From: Actinidia chinensis
Taxonomy: Eukaryota; Streptophyta; Magnoliopsida; Ericales; Actinidiaceae
Length of the DNA stretch: 10,707 nt
Assembly (NCBI GenBank): GCA_009663005.1
Contig: VIGQ01002117.1
Location: 10,001 to 20,707 of the forward strand
Direction of reading: 5' to 3'
Each line of letters begins with the position of its first letter. Positions within the stretch are counted from its first letter, which is position 1. The notes below the pieces were generated by a model. That model had not been told where the DNA came from. It ran no database searches and was given only the letters and a program-made list of their open reading frames with translations. The position numbers and the translations under genes are program-made. Positions 1 through 8,340 of this stretch are shown here, in pieces.

Positions 1-63
1 ATTAAAGTATTTAGGCTATACCGGGGCCTTAGGTAATTTGTCAAGCACATGATATTCTTACTT

Positions 64-775
64 GCAGTGGTGTAAACTGACAAATTTTTGCCCTACCTTT
101 TAATAGGAAGTATTATTATCTCTTTTGCACCTTTGATTTAGTTCATTCTGCTGTGGGGGGACATTGTCTATTGCTACCAAAGGAGCGATCTTATTATTAT
201 GTTTCTTTTATGATGATTACACTCATTATTGTTGGGTTATCTTATGAAAAATGGTTCTGAATTTTTGGGTATTTATAAATTCATTCGTGTTATCGTGAAA
301 ACACACTTCTGATGTTATCAATGCTTTCGTATGATTTGGGTGGTGAATATACTTCAATGAATTTTCTGAGTTGCCTTGCTTAGATGGAAATATTTATCAA
401 TCCTCTTGTAATGATACTCAGAGCAAAATGATGTTGTGAAGGAAACTAGGACTATGTTGAAACTGACAGCTCTCTCTACTGTCTGCTGGTTCCTAGTACT
501 TTTTGGGGAGAGGCACGTTCTCACTGCTGCGTCGGGTCAATTAATATGATCCCATCATCTCATATTTCAGGCATGTTCATTTGACAATTGCGGGTCGTAC
601 TCCAAAATTTTCTACTGTAGAGTCTTTGTTGTGCTTGTTTGGCTTCATCCTAGGTAGAATGTAGTAAGTTGGTTTTTGGTTTGCACTTTGTGTTTTCTGG
701 ATATGGTGAGGGTCAAAAGAATATAGTTGTTTTGATCCTGGTACTCATAAATTATATGTGTCCCGTCATGTTGTG
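64..775 (+). pseudogene. copia integrase region, broken
   Basis: This part of pol would have encoded the integrase that inserts the cDNA into the genome. Seen in the sequence: the integrase core start FDLVHSAVGG (132-161), then YDLGGEYTS (330-356), which holds the region of a catalytic acidic residue, then the N-x-V-V-x-E type stretch from 427 and VPSTFWGEA (about 489-515), a signature that follows the core in copia integrases. GYGEGQK (699-719) and FDPGTHKLYVSRHVV (731-775) are the linker that joins integrase to RT. A weak CxxC-like remnant of the zinc-finger or gag-pre-integrase part lies at about 64-110. Each motif is in a different frame from the next and stops intervene, so at least several frameshifts have occurred. 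Confidence 0.9.
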
Positions 776-965
776 TGTCCTTGAGGCATATACCTTCTTC
801 TCTATTCTTGATAGTACTCATAACTGACTAAATTGATTCATTCCATTGACCTTTTTTATGAGATCATCAGATACAGTGTTCACCAATCTTCCATCCTCTA
901 CGACATTGGTATTTCCTCATTGATGCTTCCAATTAAATCGCACAGCCTCTACCACACCAACAACA

Positions 966-1028
966 TCTGAGATTGTGGATCCTTATCAGGCCTCTACTAC
1001 CCAAGAAATTCTGAGATTGTGGATCCTT
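966..1028 (+). repeat. 19-bp perfect direct repeat, 44-bp period
   Basis: The same 19 bases, beginning TCTGAGATTG and ending TGGATCCTT, occur at 966-984 and 1010-1028. They are separated by 25 bases that also include a TCTACTAC stretch. This lies in the poorly conserved linker between integrase and RT of the dead copia element, so it is likely a local duplication by slippage or repair. No function is suggested. Confidence 0.85.
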
Positions 1029-1179
1029 TCCTCGCTATCCTACGCGCATTCATAAGTCTACTAATTTGCAAATTTTCTTTTCTTGTTATTCTAGTTCGTT
1101 GCTTCTTTCTTAGCCACTATTTCACAATCTTTCTGAGCACTAGGATAAAGGAGGCGTTGCTTGACTCCCTTTGGCCATA

Positions 1180-2140
1180 GCTATGACTGAGGAACTTTCT
1201 GATTTGCCAAGTCAGAAGAAGACTAGTACTTGGGATTTTGGTACCTTGACCATCTGTAAGAGGCAAAATTGGTTTTCGTGGGTCTTACAAATAAATGAAA
1301 ATTCAAAACCAGAAGAAGCGCGGATGGTTGCTACGTGAGAGAGCGAACAAGGCTCGTTGGTCACCAAAGGTTTTTTCCAACAGTATGGATAGATTATGAA
1401 GAGACTTTTGCTCCAGTTGCAAAACTGACTACATTCGTACTCTTATTGTGTTGCATCTATTCGTCAGTGGCATATTTCTCAAAAGGATTTTAGAATGCCT
1501 TCTGAATGGCGATCGTGGGCAAGAAGAAGTGTATATGACTCCCACCTGTGTTTGCCCACGAAGAGAGTGAGGAGAATTTTGGGTGGAATAAGCAGATAGA
1601 TTGCGTAAGCTAGACGAAAAAGGGCGGGTGTTATGATAGGGTGTCTGAGAAGCAGAGGCACATCGTGGCTGGAAACCCGTGTTGGTTTGAAAAAAATTCT
1701 CTACTGTGATACATCTATTGGTTTTTGATTCAGTAATCATGATTATGCTCTTTTTATAAAAAGTCAACTACTGCGGTCGTATTTTCTTCATTATATGTTG
1801 ATGACATGGTGATTACAGGTGAGACTGTGGTGGAATTGACCGATTGAAATTAGAATTGACTTCTCGATTGAAATGAAGGATATTGGGACTCTAGTTATTT
1901 TGGGGGCATAGAAGTGCCTTTTCACTAAGGGTATCTACTTCAAGTCAAGTACATTGCAGACATTTTGGAGCGTGCTCGTCTACTGATATAGATGTCCAGA
2001 CTCCTCTTGAACTTAATGTTCGGTATTCTCCAACTGATGGTTTATTTACCCGATCTTCTTTATATCGTACTATTATTGGACGTTTGGTCTATCTCACTAT
2101 TACTCGCCCAGGACATGCATATGTTGTTCATATTTGTTAG
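1180..2140 (+). pseudogene. copia reverse transcriptase region, broken
   Basis: This segment would have encoded the reverse transcriptase that copies the element RNA. Visible motifs in order: AMTEELSDL (1180 onward) and TWDFGTL (1228-1248) at the RT N-terminal side; DYEETFAPVAKLTT (1392-1433); VASIRQWHISQKDF (1450-1491), which carries a conserved aspartate; the catalytic box LYVDDMVITG with YVDD at 1794-1805; MKDIGTL (1873 onward); and an open stretch 1991-2137 with TPLELNV, SSLYRTIIGRLVYLTITRP and then a TAG at 2138-2140. Frames change repeatedly and an in-frame stop precedes DYEE. The catalytic YVDD is intact, but the protein cannot be made whole. Confidence 0.93.
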
Positions 2141-2686
2141 TCAGTTTGGTACGTCTCCGACTACTATTCATTGGCCTGTCGTCCTTCGTATTTTGAGGTA
2201 CCTACGTGGTACCCTCATTTACAAAGTCTTTACTACTTCAATCATCTTACATTGCGTGCATATTCTGATGCTGATTGGGCTAGTGATCTGTTGATCGCAA
2301 ATTACCACTGGATTCTGTTATCTTTTGGTGATTCTTCTTATTCTTGCGAAGAGTAAGAAGCGTCGTTGTTTCAAAATCTTCAACAGAAGCTGAGTATAGT
2401 GCGTATGGCCTCGAATACAACAGAGATATTTGGTCGGATGGTTACTGGATTGAACAGGGTGTTTTATGTTTTTCTCCCACTCCTTATGTTTGTGACAAGA
2501 AAAGTGCATATACAGATTGCCCATAATTCTATTTTTCATGAGCGGAACCCAAGCATTCGAGATGATTTTCATCTTACTCGTCATCATTTAAGCATGGCAC
2601 CCATTAGTTTGCATTATGTCTCTTCATCTATGCAGCTTGCTGATTGGTACCAAGTCATATCCGCTCCGGCTTTTGTTTTTGGTTGA
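2141..2686 (+). pseudogene. copia RNase H region, broken
   Basis: This is the C-terminal RNase H of the copia Pol, which removes the RNA template. Seen: the connection peptide TIHWPVVLRILRYLRGT (about 2166-2216), YSDADWASD (2261-2287) with the catalytic aspartates, VSKSSTEAEY (2368-2397) with catalytic acidic residues, IQIAHNSIFHER (about 2510-2545) and the terminal QLADWYQVISAPAF (about 2633-2674). The last pol frame ends with TGA at 2684-2686. At least two frame changes separate YSDADW, STEAEY and IQIAHN. The typical copia wording is QLAD followed by IFTK, here degraded. Confidence 0.93.
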
Positions 2687-2713
2687 CAAACTCTCGATAC
2701 TGTCGACTGCATC

Positions 2714-2728
2714 GGAGTTTGAGGGGGG
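2714..2728 (+). other. polypurine tract of the copia element
   Basis: The sequence GGAGTTTGAGGGGGG ends one base before the TGTTAG start of the proposed 3' LTR. In LTR retrotransposons the RNase-resistant polypurine tract primes plus-strand DNA synthesis exactly at this place. A G-rich run of this form just upstream of TGTTAG is usual in plant copia elements. Confidence 0.75.
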
Positions 2729-2729
2729 C

Positions 2730-2897
2730 TGTTAGCTTATAGTTATGTTATTATTTTGTTATTAGAAAATAAGGGTAGAATAGTAATTATTACCTTTGTT
2801 AGGGTGGTTAGTTAAACTCTTTTTATCTTCTTGTATTATTATTCAAATTCATGAAAACCTAGCCTCCTTTTTCTCTATGGTCTTGGTATACTCAACA
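2730..2897 (+). repeat. probable 3' LTR of the copia element (168 bp)
   Basis: The segment starts TGTTAGC right after the polypurine tract and the first good terminus downstream is CTCAACA at 2891-2897, giving TGTT...AACA ends and a 168-bp LTR. This is short but within the range for copia elements. The left edge is well supported by the tract and pol end. The right edge is inferred from the terminal bases only, because the 5' LTR is outside the window. No clear TATA box is visible inside. Confidence 0.6.
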
Positions 2898-4054
2898 TAT
2901 CTATATATGGGTTGAACGAGAGGAGACCTAAAGGCAGGGGGCAGGAGTTGAGTTGGCATCGCATTAGCAGTTGACAATTTCGGAGGACTCTCTAGTAGGC
3001 CATCATTTCTAAAGATTTGAATGTATGTATGTGTAGTGTGAAAGGAATTGAGATTGACTTCGTCGAGCATAGACTTGTTGCTTTTATCTTTTCTTTCTTT
3101 AAAATTCTCGATAGGCAATTGGCCCAAATTGCTTTCCTAACAAGATTATTAAATGATTAAGACTCATACCCAATTTATGATCATCGGTAGTTAGGGAAAG
3201 CACTGGGAGTGAAAAGAGTAACGATATGAAAATAGAAATTTGTATAGAAAATTTGTTGCATGATGAAAAGCTGTGTGAACCTCTTTTATTCTAAAACAAA
3301 CCAAGCATAAAGATGGGGTTTATTACCAAAATTTTATTTGCGACATAATTATTTCGAGTTTATATGTAGTTCTTTGTAAGAATGGAAGTATTCCGAATGA
3401 AAAACCCTATGCGTACATCTTGGAATGTTGGCTGCCTATTGCACATGGCAGTGGCTCTATATTTGGTTTAGTTATCGTAAATTTGTCGAGAGTCACTTTC
3501 TACACCAATGTTATGCATATAGTTTTTTATTGATACTTCTTTCCATACTATCTTTACGACGAATCTTCTTGGTGGTTATTAACATGAAGAACATAATCCG
3601 TAAAATTGGTTTAGCAGCTTGGTTAGTTTTCATATCGTGCGAACATTTACAATGGTTCAGACTTCAGCGTGAAAAGGATAAGTAATAATGGTTCTGTATT
3701 AAAAGAAAAAAGTTCGATCATATTGTAATCACTCAGCCTCAAGCTATCCTTGCAAATTAATGCTTTTGGTAAGACTTGCTATGTTCACTTGCCAATAAAT
3801 TTCTTGTTGGATACAAAGAGGAGAGAATATTGGGAAAAGAATGTATAATGAATTGTTTTGTCGTAACATGATGTTCAATTGAAGTTTCGAACGGTCTATA
3901 GCCCCCACATCATGTGCAGGGCAGCATTGGTTTTATTGGCATTGCTTTTCCATTTCGGCCTGCTGAGGATTTATATTTTATATCTTTATTTTTACACTCG
4001 ACAGATTCGAATCAGGGATAGCAGGAAGGAAAGAAAAAGGGAGCATCGGGGCTC
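2898..4054. other. stretch without recognised gene
   Basis: About 1.15 kb of AT-rich sequence between the copia LTR and the first exon-like segment. The open frames at 2849-3127 (-) and 3425-3685 (+) have compositions expected of AT-rich non-coding DNA (many F, L, I, Y and W) and no family motif. A TATA-like run (TTATATTTTATATC) sits at about 3971-3984, upstream of the possible coding model at 4055. I see no repeat array or RNA gene here. Confidence 0.6.
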
Positions 4055-4990
4055 ATGGCCACTGAGAGGGAAATTTTCCAGCAACTCGGGACCATAGATC
4101 TGACTGTGTTGCTTGGTAAGACCTTAACCTATCCATGGTAGTGCAACATATTCCACATCTCTATCTTCCCAATAATCTAATGGGCAAGATGGTAATCCTC
4201 TGTAAAGGGGATTGTGCTAATATTCCAGATGTTTTGTTTTGTTTTGTTTTATCCCCTAAAGGAATGTTGTTTGATTCATTTTAGGAAATAGTGGAAAAAT
4301 CCCAAAATGTGAACTCTAAACTAATCTGTATCAATCCTTCCCCCCCACCCCCCAACCACACACACACCCCCACACCCCCACACCAAAAAACAATAAAAAT
4401 AAATAAAACGTGACGCTCTAATGAAACATGTACACACAAAAAAAGAAGAAGTGAGCAAAGCATTGTCATTTGTGATCTGATAATTTTACCTTTAGGTCTT
4501 AAAATCACTGCCATCATCAAATAGTTTGAAAGCGATTTAATGTCAATTCTGTGTAGGAAAACTCACAACATTGGAAAAGAAATGTTGCTGCCAGCTGGTC
4601 AGGGAAAGTACAGTATGGAACATGACCGCCAGCAGACACTCCGAAGGGACATCTAGATCTTGCTCTCATGGTGGGAATTCTTCAATTTTCAGCCAAGTCC
4701 AAGTGTTGGTTGATGAGCACGATCTCTCAATCTTCGTGCCATTTTCAGTTTCAAATTCCCACCGTCCTCTGGTAAACTATTTACCCAAAACCCTCCACAA
4801 TACGTTGTTGCCTTCCGTGTACGATCCCAAAACAGATACCACGAAACAAGAATCAAATAGATTTCCAGTTCATCGAATAGACTCACCAAGAGCACCGCGC
4901 TCAGCTGCCCAATGCAAGCCGTTGCAAAAATGGTTCATAGCCGGAGCTGCAAATATCTGGTTAGCTGGCACTCGTTTAGGTCAGCCATAG
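4055..4990 (+). CDS. possible two-exon gene, unknown product (weak model)
   Basis: I do not recognise this product. The model joins 4055-4115 to 4557-4990. Exon 1 begins at an ATG in a fair plant context (CTCATGGCC) and reads MATEREIFQQLGTIDLTVLL before a good donor (CTTG then GTAAGA at 4116). The 441-bp intron ends TCAATTCTGTGTAG at 4556. The phases agree: one base carries over and the second exon stays open for about 144 codons to TAG at 4988-4990. The predicted protein is about 164 residues, with a cysteine cluster (KKCCCQ) near the exon 2 start and no visible signal peptide, membrane span or known domain. A second frame of the same exon also looks protein-like (about 4567-4635, ending RQQTLRRDI before a stop), which would fit a frameshifted pseudogene. 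Chance remains quite possible. Confidence 0.22.
4232..4250. repeat. TTTTG pentanucleotide microsatellite
   Basis: TTTTG occurs three times in tandem followed by TTTT. It is a simple repeat with no gene nearby that it would obviously affect; it lies inside the proposed intron of the weak 4055-4990 model. Confidence 0.9.
4340..4393. repeat. 54-bp A/C-only tract, G-run-rich on the minus strand
   Basis: The + strand holds only A and C for 54 bases. It has C runs of 7, 6, 5 and 5 at 4340-4346, 4348-4353, 4367-4371 and 4375-4379, with a CA dinucleotide run between the second and third. On the - strand these are four G runs with loops of 3, 13 and 1 bases, which allows a G-quadruplex. The tract lies inside the proposed intron. 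Confidence 0.85.
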
Positions 4991-5079
4991 CACTGGTAGC
5001 TGGAAAGAAACATGGTCAAGATGGGTGGTTTCATAGAAACTTAACCTCTTTAATCCGCCATTCACATCGGTCCCAATAG
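4861..5079 (+). other. open exon-like stretch, unknown
   Basis: A frame is open for 72 codons from just after TAG at 4858-4860 to TAG at 5077-5079, overlapping the end of the 4055-4990 model in another frame. It contains an internal ATG (MQAVAKMVHSRSCKYLVSWH) and continues SAIALVAGKKHGQDGWF. A possible acceptor (ATTTCCAG) sits at 4861-4868. The amino-acid composition is balanced rather than low-complexity, but no family is recognised, and with two frames open at once at most one is real. Chance is the leading alternative. Confidence 0.15.
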
Positions 5080-5280
5080 AGGGAGTCAAAAAGAGAAACT
5101 AAAGCATGGGATTCGCTTTCAAACAGTGTCGTAAAAATCTGGAGTTGCTGTGCTCTAAAATAGTCAACATCCAAAGGTCTCAAAACGATAATCATTTAAC
5201 GTATTATACGGTTGGATTCCGTATCTGTTTGTGAATCCATCGGACCTATTTGTTCAGCGTTATCGGGTATTTTGAACACA

Positions 5281-5515
5281 GGGAGAAGATGGTGGAGGTT
5301 GGCGATGGAAAACATCGCAAGGCTTGGGACACCAGAACTCGCTGAGGGATCTAATATTAGGTGCTATAGGGAAGGACTCTGAAAAACCTCATCTGATTCC
5401 TTCAGCGTATCCTGACTATTAATGTGACCCAATGCGGGATTTAAAGCAAGCAACCGGAATCCAACAGTGGTGGAAACAAAATATTAAACTGCCAGTTCAA
5501 GCTACACCAGTACAG
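5281..5515 (+). pseudogene. exon-like segment with one in-frame stop, unknown
   Basis: After a plausible acceptor (TTTTGAACACAG at 5270-5281) one frame runs for about 78 codons to a good donor (CAG then GTAGTA at 5516), broken only by TAA at 5420-5422. The peptide before the stop includes SLRDLILGAIGKDSEKPHLI and PSAYPDY. After it comes CDPMRDLKQATGIQQWWKQN and IKLPVQATPVQ. Composition is globular (charged, aromatic and glycine residues mixed), unlike translated AT-rich junk, and it stays in one frame across the stop. This fits a gene exon with a nonsense mutation or a decayed gene copy. I cannot name the family and found no matching partner exon. Confidence 0.3.
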
Positions 5516-5991
5516 GTAGTAATAAGTGGTGATTGTTGTGCTGTTTTTTCCTACGGAGTATTGTTATTGTGCACATTGCATAATCTAGTACGTAATTTGA
5601 CGAAAAAACTTTGTCCGTCTCCTTAACTGTTTTATGGGCACGCAACTATGCCTCCAGAATGTTGAATCCGTTGTTTATGATAGGGCACTGTATTGTTTTT
5701 CTTCCTCTCTTCCTCTTTCTTGATTGGTGAAAAGGACATGGAAGGTTGTTAGACTAGAAAATACCACTGAAGGGGCCGAGGACCCTTGATGGTGAAACAG
5801 GTTAAAATTATGAGGTCACTTTGCTTTTAGTCTATAAATGATTTTATATAATTTTATTGGGGTTTGATGTAGTTTGTTTATTGTGTGGCCTGGTGCTGCT
5901 TTTCTTTTATTCATATCTTTTCAAACTTAATACGGTCCAATAAATTCTTGGTTGAGGCCGTTAGAAATAGTAGTCGAACATCGCTTATTTT
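5516..5991. other. stretch without recognised gene
   Basis: AT-rich sequence with T-rich runs (about 5691-5725 and 5840-5930). The frame of the preceding exon-like segment stays open to TAA at 5624-5626, but the residues become hydrophobic and intron-like after the donor at 5516. Nothing else can be supported. Confidence 0.5.
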
Positions 5992-6000
5992 TTAAACCAC

Positions 6001-6144
6001 CAAGATGGCAGTATGTATATCTAGACGCTCATAATTATCCAGTGCCTTAATATAACGATAGAGTGCATCTCTCAATTGTGTATGATATTGATTCTTGAAC
6101 AAAAAATAGAGAAGCTCATGGAGGCTATTTGAGGCAATCTCATG
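6001..6144 (-). other. exon-like segment on minus strand, unknown
   Basis: Read on the - strand, 48 codons are open from an acceptor-like GGCTAG (the AG is the complement of 6145-6146) to a donor-like CTTG/GTGGTT at 6001/6000, with a stop shortly after at 5992-5994. The peptide contains SLHELLYFLFKNQYHTQLRD and ALYRYIKALDNYERLDIHTA. It is strikingly helical and amphipathic, as in all-helical repeat or solenoid proteins. Just upstream on the same strand, residues like LAFR and CLERLA appear in shifted frames (about 6146-6175), which would fit a decayed continuation. No family is assigned. It could also be chance. Confidence 0.28.
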
Positions 6145-7033
6145 CTAGCCTTTCAAGGCATTCGAAATGCCAATTCAGAAAACAAAACATTCAGATTCCT
6201 GGATGTCTTTTCCTAGCCATACTAGATTTGAGCCATTCATGTCATGGGCTTCACATTTGACTGGTGATAAAACGTGGTCTTGCCGTAACCCACCTTAAGT
6301 TGGATCATCAAGTGGGTGATGATAGTAATTGGTAGTGGGTTTTAGTGCTGTCTGTGTACAACGTCAAACATAATGGATGAGAGTTTTTCCAAAATGGCAA
6401 TGTGGCCTGGCCCAAGGTGAGTAATGTACCCGTGGAGCGATGGTTTGGCACATGAATATCCATCAGGGTCCAAATCATCATCCCTCGCTGCTATTCATCT
6501 CCAAAAGGCCATGAATTTAGACCTGCTGTCCACTAACCCACAAAACCATTTCCGTCCCAGACGGTAGGGCACAAGGATTAGGTCTCATTTGGATCAGTTT
6601 ATTTATACATCTTTAACTTAGGTATACACATACAGAGGTGTATTTCAATTGGCAACTAACTTTTTACATTTTCTAGGGTTGGAAGCTCTAACCAATGTCA
6701 CTTGTTTATTGAAATTTGTCATCACCTACATCACACACTTTCATGCAGTCACATGGACGACGTTATTTCTTTTCATCAACTTGCATCATGAATCTATCTG
6801 TACACTACTTCATGGACGGTCAACCTTTTTACTTTGGCGCACATGGATCGAAAGGTTTCTCTCTTTTTGGTTTGTCCCTTCGTCGTCATTCATATGCGCA
6901 CAGCTTAAAAGTTGGATTATGGACACTCACCATCTACTCTCGTTTGGAGATGGCAATGGGTCGGGATAACTGATATCTGAAATCCAAATTCTATCTCTAT
7001 CTCCATAACTATACCCATATCCAAACATGCTTA
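6145..7033. other. stretch without recognised gene
   Basis: Mixed-composition sequence. Overlapping + strand open frames at 6649-6969 and 6716-6973 give peptides rich in H, F, L and S with no known motif, so I treat them as chance. A short ATG frame at 6373-6416 ends in a consensus donor (CCAAG then GTGAGT at 6417) but is only 14 codons long. From about 6970 the sequence becomes A/C/T-rich and grades into microsatellites. Confidence 0.5.
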
Positions 7034-7064
7034 CCAAACCCAAACCCAAACCCAAACCCAAACC
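7034..7064. repeat. AAACCC hexanucleotide microsatellite
   Basis: Four full AAACCC units and a partial fifth run from 7036, preceded by CC. The unit differs from the common plant telomere repeat AAACCCT by lack of the T, so this is a simple hexamer tract and not a telomere repeat. Related degenerate CAAAC words flank it on both sides. Confidence 0.9.
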
Positions 7065-7103
7065 AAACTCAAACTCGATCGAATATACCTAATACCTTAA
7101 TCT

Positions 7104-7140
7104 AAATAATAATAATAATAATAAAAAATAAATAATAATT
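7104..7140. repeat. AAT microsatellite
   Basis: A run of about six AAT triplets followed by AAAAAATAAATAATAATT. A simple, AT-only repeat. Confidence 0.9.
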
Positions 7141-7305
7141 TAAACCAATCCTCAATATAGATTTTTAATCTATTCAAATATCAATTCACTATTTTTTCTA
7201 GAATAGAAAAATACACTATGATTCATCCACCTATTCTATGCATTGCATATTATAAATTCATTCATAATCTAATGTAGACAGCCCATCCTCTTATGATTCT
7301 ATTTC

Positions 7306-7335
7306 TATATATATATAATATATATATATAATATA
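7306..7335. repeat. TA microsatellite at the left edge of the 500-bp array
   Basis: Alternating TA with two interruptions by an extra A. It abuts the first copy of the 500-bp tandem unit, whose copies 2 and 3 begin after ACTAATATA, so the TA run may have grown from that AT-rich junction. Confidence 0.85.
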
Positions 7336-7840
7336 AGACAAAATATTTTGGATCTTTCAAATTATTTTTGAGTATCTACGGTTGGAATCCATTTGAGTTA
7401 TCGATGGTGATAATTTCACGTGAGATTCTTTTTTGTCTCTCTCTAAAAATATCATTAATTCTTCTCAATGTGTGGGGCCCACATAGTTTATGACTCAATG
7501 CCAAAATTCTAATCTAGGCATATTTTTTTATTCATTGATTATTTTTTTATGTGGGACCGGGGTGTGGGGTGGGGGGTGCAGCACCAAAAAAATTAACTAC
7601 TCATTTATTTCTCCTTTTTTTTTTCAACATAATAACACTTTTTCAAAATCAGTATTATTTTCTAATTTGTTCTCATTTTGTAGTATATATCTCTTCGTAA
7701 ATGCATTTAAATATCATTTAAGTTATCCGGACGTTTATATTTTATTTATTTTATATTTTAGACTATAAAACTTACAAGTACGTACGCCTAAAAATGATTT
7801 TTTTTGCGTAATGCTTGTCGGCACGGCAGTTACTAATATA
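7333..7840. repeat. 500-bp array, copy 1
   Basis: Full-length copy ending at TTACTAATATA (7830-7840). It holds the clean palindrome TGTGGG-G-CCCACA (7470-7482 region) and, about 65 bases later, TATGTGGGACCGGGG, which is close to the reverse complement of the first motif. The unit could therefore form a stem with a 60-70-base loop. The open frame at 7490-7768 has F, L, I and Y-rich composition and is not a gene. Confidence 0.75.
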
Positions 7841-8340
7841 ATAACTACAAATATTTTTTAATCTCCAACTATCTCTCACTGTCTACGACTGTAATTTATT
7901 TGAGTTAATTTTTTTAATGGTTGAGGTTTCACTTGAGACTACTTTTTTCTCCAAAAAATAATTTACTTCTTTCTTTTCAAAGGTGTGAGGTCCACGTTAG
8001 TTTGTTTTCAATGATAAAAAACTTTTAAAATTGGACATATTTTTTTATTTAATTGAATTATTTTTTTTAGTGAGACCCACACCAAAAAAGTTAAAACACT
8101 TCTTTATTTTTTCATCATTTCTCCCATCTCGTAACAACTTTTTTAAAATTATTATACTTTCAAGTTATTCTTCATTTTGTAACAATATATCTCTTTGATA
8201 TGCATACGATGTATATCTTAATTTGACGTTTATATCTTATCTTGTTTTTTAAATTAAAAAACTGTAACGATATGTTTAAGAGTGATCTTTGTTATTTTTT
8301 TGGGTGTAGTGCTCGTGGACAAGGGCAATTACTAATATAT
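7841..8340. repeat. 500-bp array, copy 2
   Basis: Full-length copy, from ATAACTACAAATATT to AATTACTAATATAT. The first GTGGG-type motif is eroded (GGTGTGAGGTCCACG, about 7982-7996) while the second is well kept (GTGAGACCCACACC, about 8071-8084). Confidence 0.75.

Larger units (their letters stand above)
1..2897 (+). mobile_element. Ty1/copia LTR retrotransposon, decayed, 3' part (5' LTR and gag outside window)
   Basis: Fragments of copia pol appear on the + strand in the canonical order integrase, reverse transcriptase, RNase H. They are followed by a polypurine tract and a TG...CA-bounded segment that fits a 3' LTR. The domain order integrase before RT is diagnostic of Ty1/copia rather than Ty3/gypsy. 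Matching peptides jump among all three frames and contain stops, so the copy cannot make Pol and is an old, inactive insertion. The 5' end (LTR, primer-binding site, gag, protease) is not in the window, so age from LTR divergence and target-site duplication cannot be judged here. The wording of the motifs is that of plant copia elements; I do not assign a named lineage. Confidence 0.95.

Noticed and set aside
1429..1767. Minus-strand 112-residue open frame
   Set aside because: It is antisense to the conserved reverse transcriptase region of the copia element, so it is a shadow frame.
2849..3127. Minus-strand 92-residue open frame
   Set aside because: No motif, overlaps the LTR edge, and the composition is not distinctive.
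3425..3685. Possible small membrane protein (hydrophobic 86-residue frame)
   Set aside because: Hydrophobicity is explained by T-rich DNA; no family motif, no upstream promoter or splice support.
3995..4025. tRNA T-arm-like word GATTCGAATC
   Set aside because: It is a simple palindrome; no cloverleaf can be drawn with the flanking bases.
4680..4960. Minus-strand first exon reading NGLHWAAERGAL with a GGTGAGTC donor, ankyrin-like wording
   Set aside because: The resemblance to an ankyrin repeat covers only about eight residues, and no further ankyrin repeat is seen on either side.
6649..6973. Overlapping open frames of 106 and 85 residues
   Set aside because: Two frames are open at once in the same DNA, neither has a known motif, and composition suits chance.
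7034..7064. Interstitial telomere repeat
   Set aside because: The unit is AAACCC with no T; the usual plant telomere repeat is AAACCCT, and only about five units are present.
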